Source of the DNA: Halobacteriales archaeon
GTDB taxonomy: Archaea; Halobacteriota; Halobacteria; Halorutilales; JAHENH01
Length of the DNA: 8,492 bases
Direction: 5' to 3'
Assembly (NCBI GenBank): GCA_018609935.1
Contig: JAHENH010000064.1
Coordinates: forward strand, 1 to 8,492
In this document: in pieces, positions 6,027 to 8,492 of the stretch
Layout of the letters: each line of letters opens with the position of its first letter
Position numbering within the stretch: position 1 is the first letter of the stretch
Notes under the pieces: generated by a model
Seen by the model: the letters and a program-made list of their open reading frames with translations, nothing else
Told to the model about the DNA's origin: nothing
Database searches by the model: none
Position numbers and translations under genes: made by a program

Positions 6027-6599
6027 TATGATATGCCCAGAATGGATGGTATAGAACCTCTAAAAAAAGGACGTGAAAAACACGGAGATCTACCCTTTAT
6101 ACTATTTACTGGTAAGGGATCTGAAAAAATAGCAAGCAAAGCAATATAAGCCGGCGTTACAGATTACCTACAAAAGGAGGTAGGTTCAGATCAATATAAA
6201 ATTTTAGCAAACAGAATTCAAAACGTTGTAGAGAAAGATCAATATAGAAAAAAACATGAATTTACAATAGAAGCTCTTATTTCACTTTATGATATTTTCT
6301 ATATTATAGATACTGAAGGTAAAGTAATCCATTGGAATGATATGTTAGAAAAAGTCACTGGATATACAGAAAATGAAATACAAAATATGAACATAGCTGA
6401 ATTTTTCTTTGAAAAAGAACGTGAAAAAATATCTGAATTTATCAATAAAACAATAGATGACAGTCAATCTATCATTAAAGCTGATATTCTTACAAAAGAT
6501 GGTAGGCATATTACCTATGAATTTACCGGATCTATGTTAAAAGGTACTGACAAAAAAATAATCGGTATAACTGGCATGGGAAGAGACATAAAAGTATAG
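6027..6599 (+). pseudogene. Response-regulator receiver + PAS signalling protein, truncated at both ends
   Basis: One frame, interrupted by a TAA at 6147-6149, reads YDMPRMDGIEPL, then DLPFILFTGKGSEKIASKAI, stop, AGVTDYLQKEVGSDQYKI, then the PAS domain DIFYIIDTEGKVIHWND and EKVTGYTENEI (6342 on), ending TGMGRDIKV. This is the haloarchaeal receiver-PAS pattern of multidomain histidine kinases and Bat-like regulators. In those proteins the residue at the stop is usually Ser, so one base change (TCA to TAA) would explain it. The receiver lacks its first half, and the position of the phosphoacceptor Asp, just before YDMP, is Tyr. The protein ends right after one PAS domain, where relatives continue into more PAS or kinase/HTH domains. 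An ATG at 6342 could still yield an 85-residue partial PAS protein, but that would lack the first PAS strands. Confidence 0.8.
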
Positions 6600-6867
6600 A
6601 CAGATATCCCCTATTCAAGATTTCCTGTATTCAAGATTTGAAAAATATTTAAAGTATATATTAATAAAACAATAATTTATAGCATAAAAAATTAAGCTTG
6701 ATAAGTAAAACTATTTATTAATAAAAACTTTCAATTAAATATACATATTATAGAATAATTATTTAAAGGAAAATATCAAACTATAATTGTGTGGAAAAAA
6801 GGATGAATAAAAATGAAGAATCTTAAATCGAAAGAAATAATAAAACGACGGTAAAAGAAAATATCTA
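6600..6867. other. AT-rich intergenic region
   Basis: No gene of useful length is seen. It begins with two direct copies of TATTCAAGATTT. AAGGATG near 6801-6807 precedes an ATG at about 6812 that opens only 13 codons (MKNLKSKEIIKRR). This may be the displaced original start of the downstream secreted protein, with one more frameshift between them. Confidence 0.35.
6612..6639 (+). repeat. Short tandem direct repeat
   Basis: TATTCAAGATTT occurs at 6612-6623 and again at 6628-6639, separated by four bases, a 16-base period. It lies just past the stop of the PAS relic. It may be a deletion or duplication scar or a protein-binding pair. Confidence 0.6.
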
Positions 6868-7388
6868 TTGAAGAGTAAAATTAGACTAAGTACAACAATA
6901 TCAGTTTTCTTGTTCATAATTATATTATTAGCAATTTTTAACATTACACTAGTATCAGCTGATTTAAACAACAATGTAAAATTAGCTCAAACTCAAGACA
7001 ACCAAAATAGCTTAATGATAGCAAATTTCCAAGGACCATCACAAGCTACGGTTGGCCAAATAATTACAACCACTGCAACCATAAGAAATGGATGATTATA
7101 TTCTCCATTCTCTAATCCAACTAATCAAAGTCAGTCAACCTCATTACAATACAAAATAGGGGAAACACAATTAATACAATCTCATTAACTATAGATGCTA
7201 AGACAATTACTACAGTAAGATTGCAATCAAAAATTCTAAGTTTATCTTCCGTTACCTATCAACAAGGTATATTTATAGGTGATACAAATATAGGAGCAAC
7301 CGCGTCAATCCAGATAGGATCACCAGCAAAAATCTTTAATGTATACAGTATGCAAGCTCTATCACTGCACTTGGAGGTTCACCCCTAA
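6868..7388 (+). pseudogene. Secreted CARDB-like surface protein, broken
   Basis: The frame opens at TTG 6868 with a good Sec signal peptide: basic KSKIR, hydrophobic core VFLFIIILLAIF, then LVSA-D, a likely cleavage site near residue 31. FQGPSQATVGQ and TTTATIRNG then begin an Ig-like CARDB-type domain of haloarchaeal surface proteins. A TGA at 7093-7095 stops it. The same frame continues (STSLQYKIGET) to about 7165, then the domain resumes one frame over with NTISLTIDAKTITTV and ends in YQQGIFIGDTN, ATASIQIGSPAKIFNV. That ending is the usual domain close, after which another repeat would be expected. Homology stops near 7342 and the frame closes at 7386-7388, inside the convergent LEA14-like gene. 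It has at least one nonsense change, one shift, and a lost C-terminus. The TTG start is doubtful. Confidence 0.75.
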
Positions 7389-8492
7389 ACTCATCTATTC
7401 TATCTCTAATATCATCTCTTGTAGAATCACTATCTTGTATAGTGTTTATATCTATTTTTATGGGTCCTATATTTAATCTACCTTCTTCACCACAGTTTGT
7501 AGTTGTTTGTTGATCCTCTAAGATTCCTGTCTGTATTGTACAACTATATGTTATCCCTCCTTGGTCTGGAATTCTAACTGTCCCCTCTATAGGTACTCCA
7601 GCTATTCGTTCTCTATTTATACCAAATACTAGTTGGAGCTGTGTTGTGATTTCAGATTTTTCGTCTTTTCTTATATGGGTTCTAAACCACCTATCAATTT
7701 TACTATTATCCATAGATACAACATAAACTATTTCTTTAGTTCTACCTGGCCTAACAATCAAATCCCTATTTATATCTCTGAGTGTAAAACTATTTCCTTG
7801 GGTTTCTAATAGTTCTATATCATTCATTGAGATTGTAGCTCCTAATCCCTGTGTTGTCAATGGTAATGGGATATCTCCCGAGTTCTCAAATTTAAAATAG
7901 AGTAATATCTCTGTGTTTTCGTTTGTAATTTTTCCCCATTCTGCATACGCATCATTGATCTTAAATCCGAACTCTCCATTAATTTTTGGTATATTCTGTG
8001 TATAATTTCCTTTAGTGGATTTTACTGTATTATTTAGGGATGTTATTATTGGTGTGGAGTTCTGTAGTAATGTTCCTTTTTGTGTTGGTAGATCTGTAGA
8101 ATATTGGAGTACAGAAGCTTGTATATCTATATGTGAATTTATTTTATAGTTTATTGTTTCGTTGTTTTCTATATATGAAATCCAGAAAGGCTGTATTTTA
8201 TCGTTTGAGATATATGAAGATAATTGAACTGTGTTATTTCCATTTTGTATATTAAATCCTTGTTTTTGTCCACTCCCTATATCTATATTGTTTAGATCTA
8301 TATTATAATCTATCCTGAGAGAATCACCTATTTTTATACCTGCAGGGTTTGGATTGAAAACCCATATATCTGTTATTATTTCTATTCTATCTTCTGATAT
8401 TTCGCCCCAATCTCCATAATCTATAAAGCCAAAACTGGGTTCTTTAACCCCTCCTAAAATATCTGTATAGACAAAATAGCCACCAGCTATAA
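7336..8492 (-). CDS. Tandem LEA14/WHy-domain protein (LEA type 2), N-terminus beyond window
   Basis: The frame is open without a stop from the right edge to TAA at 7336-7338, giving 384 visible residues. The only in-frame start-like codon inside is TTG at 7858-7860, which falls in the middle of a domain, so the true start lies outside the window. The visible N-terminus, IAGGYFVYTDILGGV, resembles the end of a membrane anchor. Domain 1 (about 18-124) contains YGDWGEI, DIWVFNPNPAGI and the closing FWISYIENNE. Domain 2 (about 172-291) contains AYAEWGKI, FKFENSGDIPLPL and NSKIDRWFRTHIRKDE. The WG.I, NPNP and W..(H/Y)I pattern is that of the LEA type 2/WHy fold, common on haloarchaeal cell surfaces. 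The C-terminal tail has a Cys pair (about 317 and 333) that could form a disulfide. The molecular function is unknown; stress or structural roles are suggested for the family. Its last codons overlap the CARDB relic on the opposite strand. Confidence 0.82.
   Translation of the reverse strand, partial: IAGGYFVYTDILGGVKEPSFGFIDYGDWGEISEDRIEIITDIWVFNPNPAGIKIGDSLRIDYNIDLNNIDIGSGQKQGFNIQNGNNTVQLSSYISNDKIQPFWISYIENNETINYKINSHIDIQASVLQYSTDLPTQKGTLLQNSTPIITSLNNTVKSTKGNYTQNIPKINGEFGFKINDAYAEWGKITNENTEILLYFKFENSGDIPLPLTTQGLGATISMNDIELLETQGNSFTLRDINRDLIVRPGRTKEIVYVVSMDNSKIDRWFRTHIRKDEKSEITTQLQLVFGINRERIAGVPIEGTVRIPDQGGITYSCTIQTGILEDQQTTTNCGEEGRLNIGPIKIDINTIQDSDSTRDDIRDRIDEFRGEPPSAVIELAYCIH

Noticed and set aside
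6759..6974. Minus-strand 71-codon frame rich in Phe, Leu and Ser
   Set aside because: It is antisense to the signal peptide of the CARDB relic and to AT-rich DNA. The hydrophobic composition follows from A/T-rich codons.
6147..7095. Stop-codon reassignment as the explanation for internal stops
   Set aside because: The interruptions use different stops (TAA, TGA, and TAG in tnpB) and occur alongside frameshifts, while neighbouring intact genes end normally. Decay or sequence error is simpler.
7336..7860. LEA14-like gene starting at the TTG at 7860
   Set aside because: The frame is open all the way to the window edge and codes for a first WHy domain and the first half of the second, so the TTG is internal.
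1..8492. CRISPR array or defence operon
   Set aside because: No regularly spaced repeats and no cas or other recognisable defence genes are present. The only CRISPR-related relative is the TnpB relic.

Overview
The window is AT-rich, at roughly one third G+C by eye. It carries gene families typical of haloarchaea and their relatives: a TIGR04053-type radical SAM protein, a winged-helix/DUF7521-like membrane cassette, an HtrA-like protease, a receiver+PAS protein, a CARDB-type surface protein, a two-domain LEA14/WHy protein, and an IS1341-type tnpB element. TATA-like boxes sit close to start codons, which fits leaderless archaeal transcription. The low G+C is unlike most cultured haloarchaea. 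I infer a low-GC euryarchaeon related to Halobacteria or Methanonatronarchaeia, and I do not claim a genus. Several genes are broken, so this looks like a gene-poor, decaying accessory region.

Layout. 57-1091 (minus): intact radical SAM/SPASM protein. 1092-1335: divergent promoter region. 1336-2254 (plus): tightly overlapping three-gene operon with a winged-helix regulator and two paralogous three-helix membrane proteins. About 2300-3656: degenerate tnpB element with frameshifts, ending in a canonical hairpin right end. 3687-3836: a second, GC-rich, strongly structured block ending in a different canonical IS200/IS605-type right end but with no transposase of its own. 3837-4699: no convincing intact gene, only short relic frames. 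4700-5830: intact membrane-anchored HtrA-like serine protease with a PDZ domain. 5851-5985 (minus): small unknown ORF, convergent with the protease. 6027-6599: receiver+PAS pseudogene. 6868-7388: secreted CARDB-like pseudogene. 7336-8492 (minus): 3' part of a membrane-anchored tandem LEA14/WHy protein that runs off the right edge and overlaps the end of the CARDB relic.

How they relate. The clearest functional unit is the winged-helix plus twin membrane-protein operon, which looks like a membrane-linked regulatory cassette. The protease, LEA14-like protein and CARDB relic are all envelope-associated but do not form one operon. The least expected signal is the pair of adjacent TnpB-type right ends. 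The second has an RNA-like fold and is separated from any transposase, so it could be an orphan guide-RNA scaffold or a roughly 150-bp non-autonomous element.
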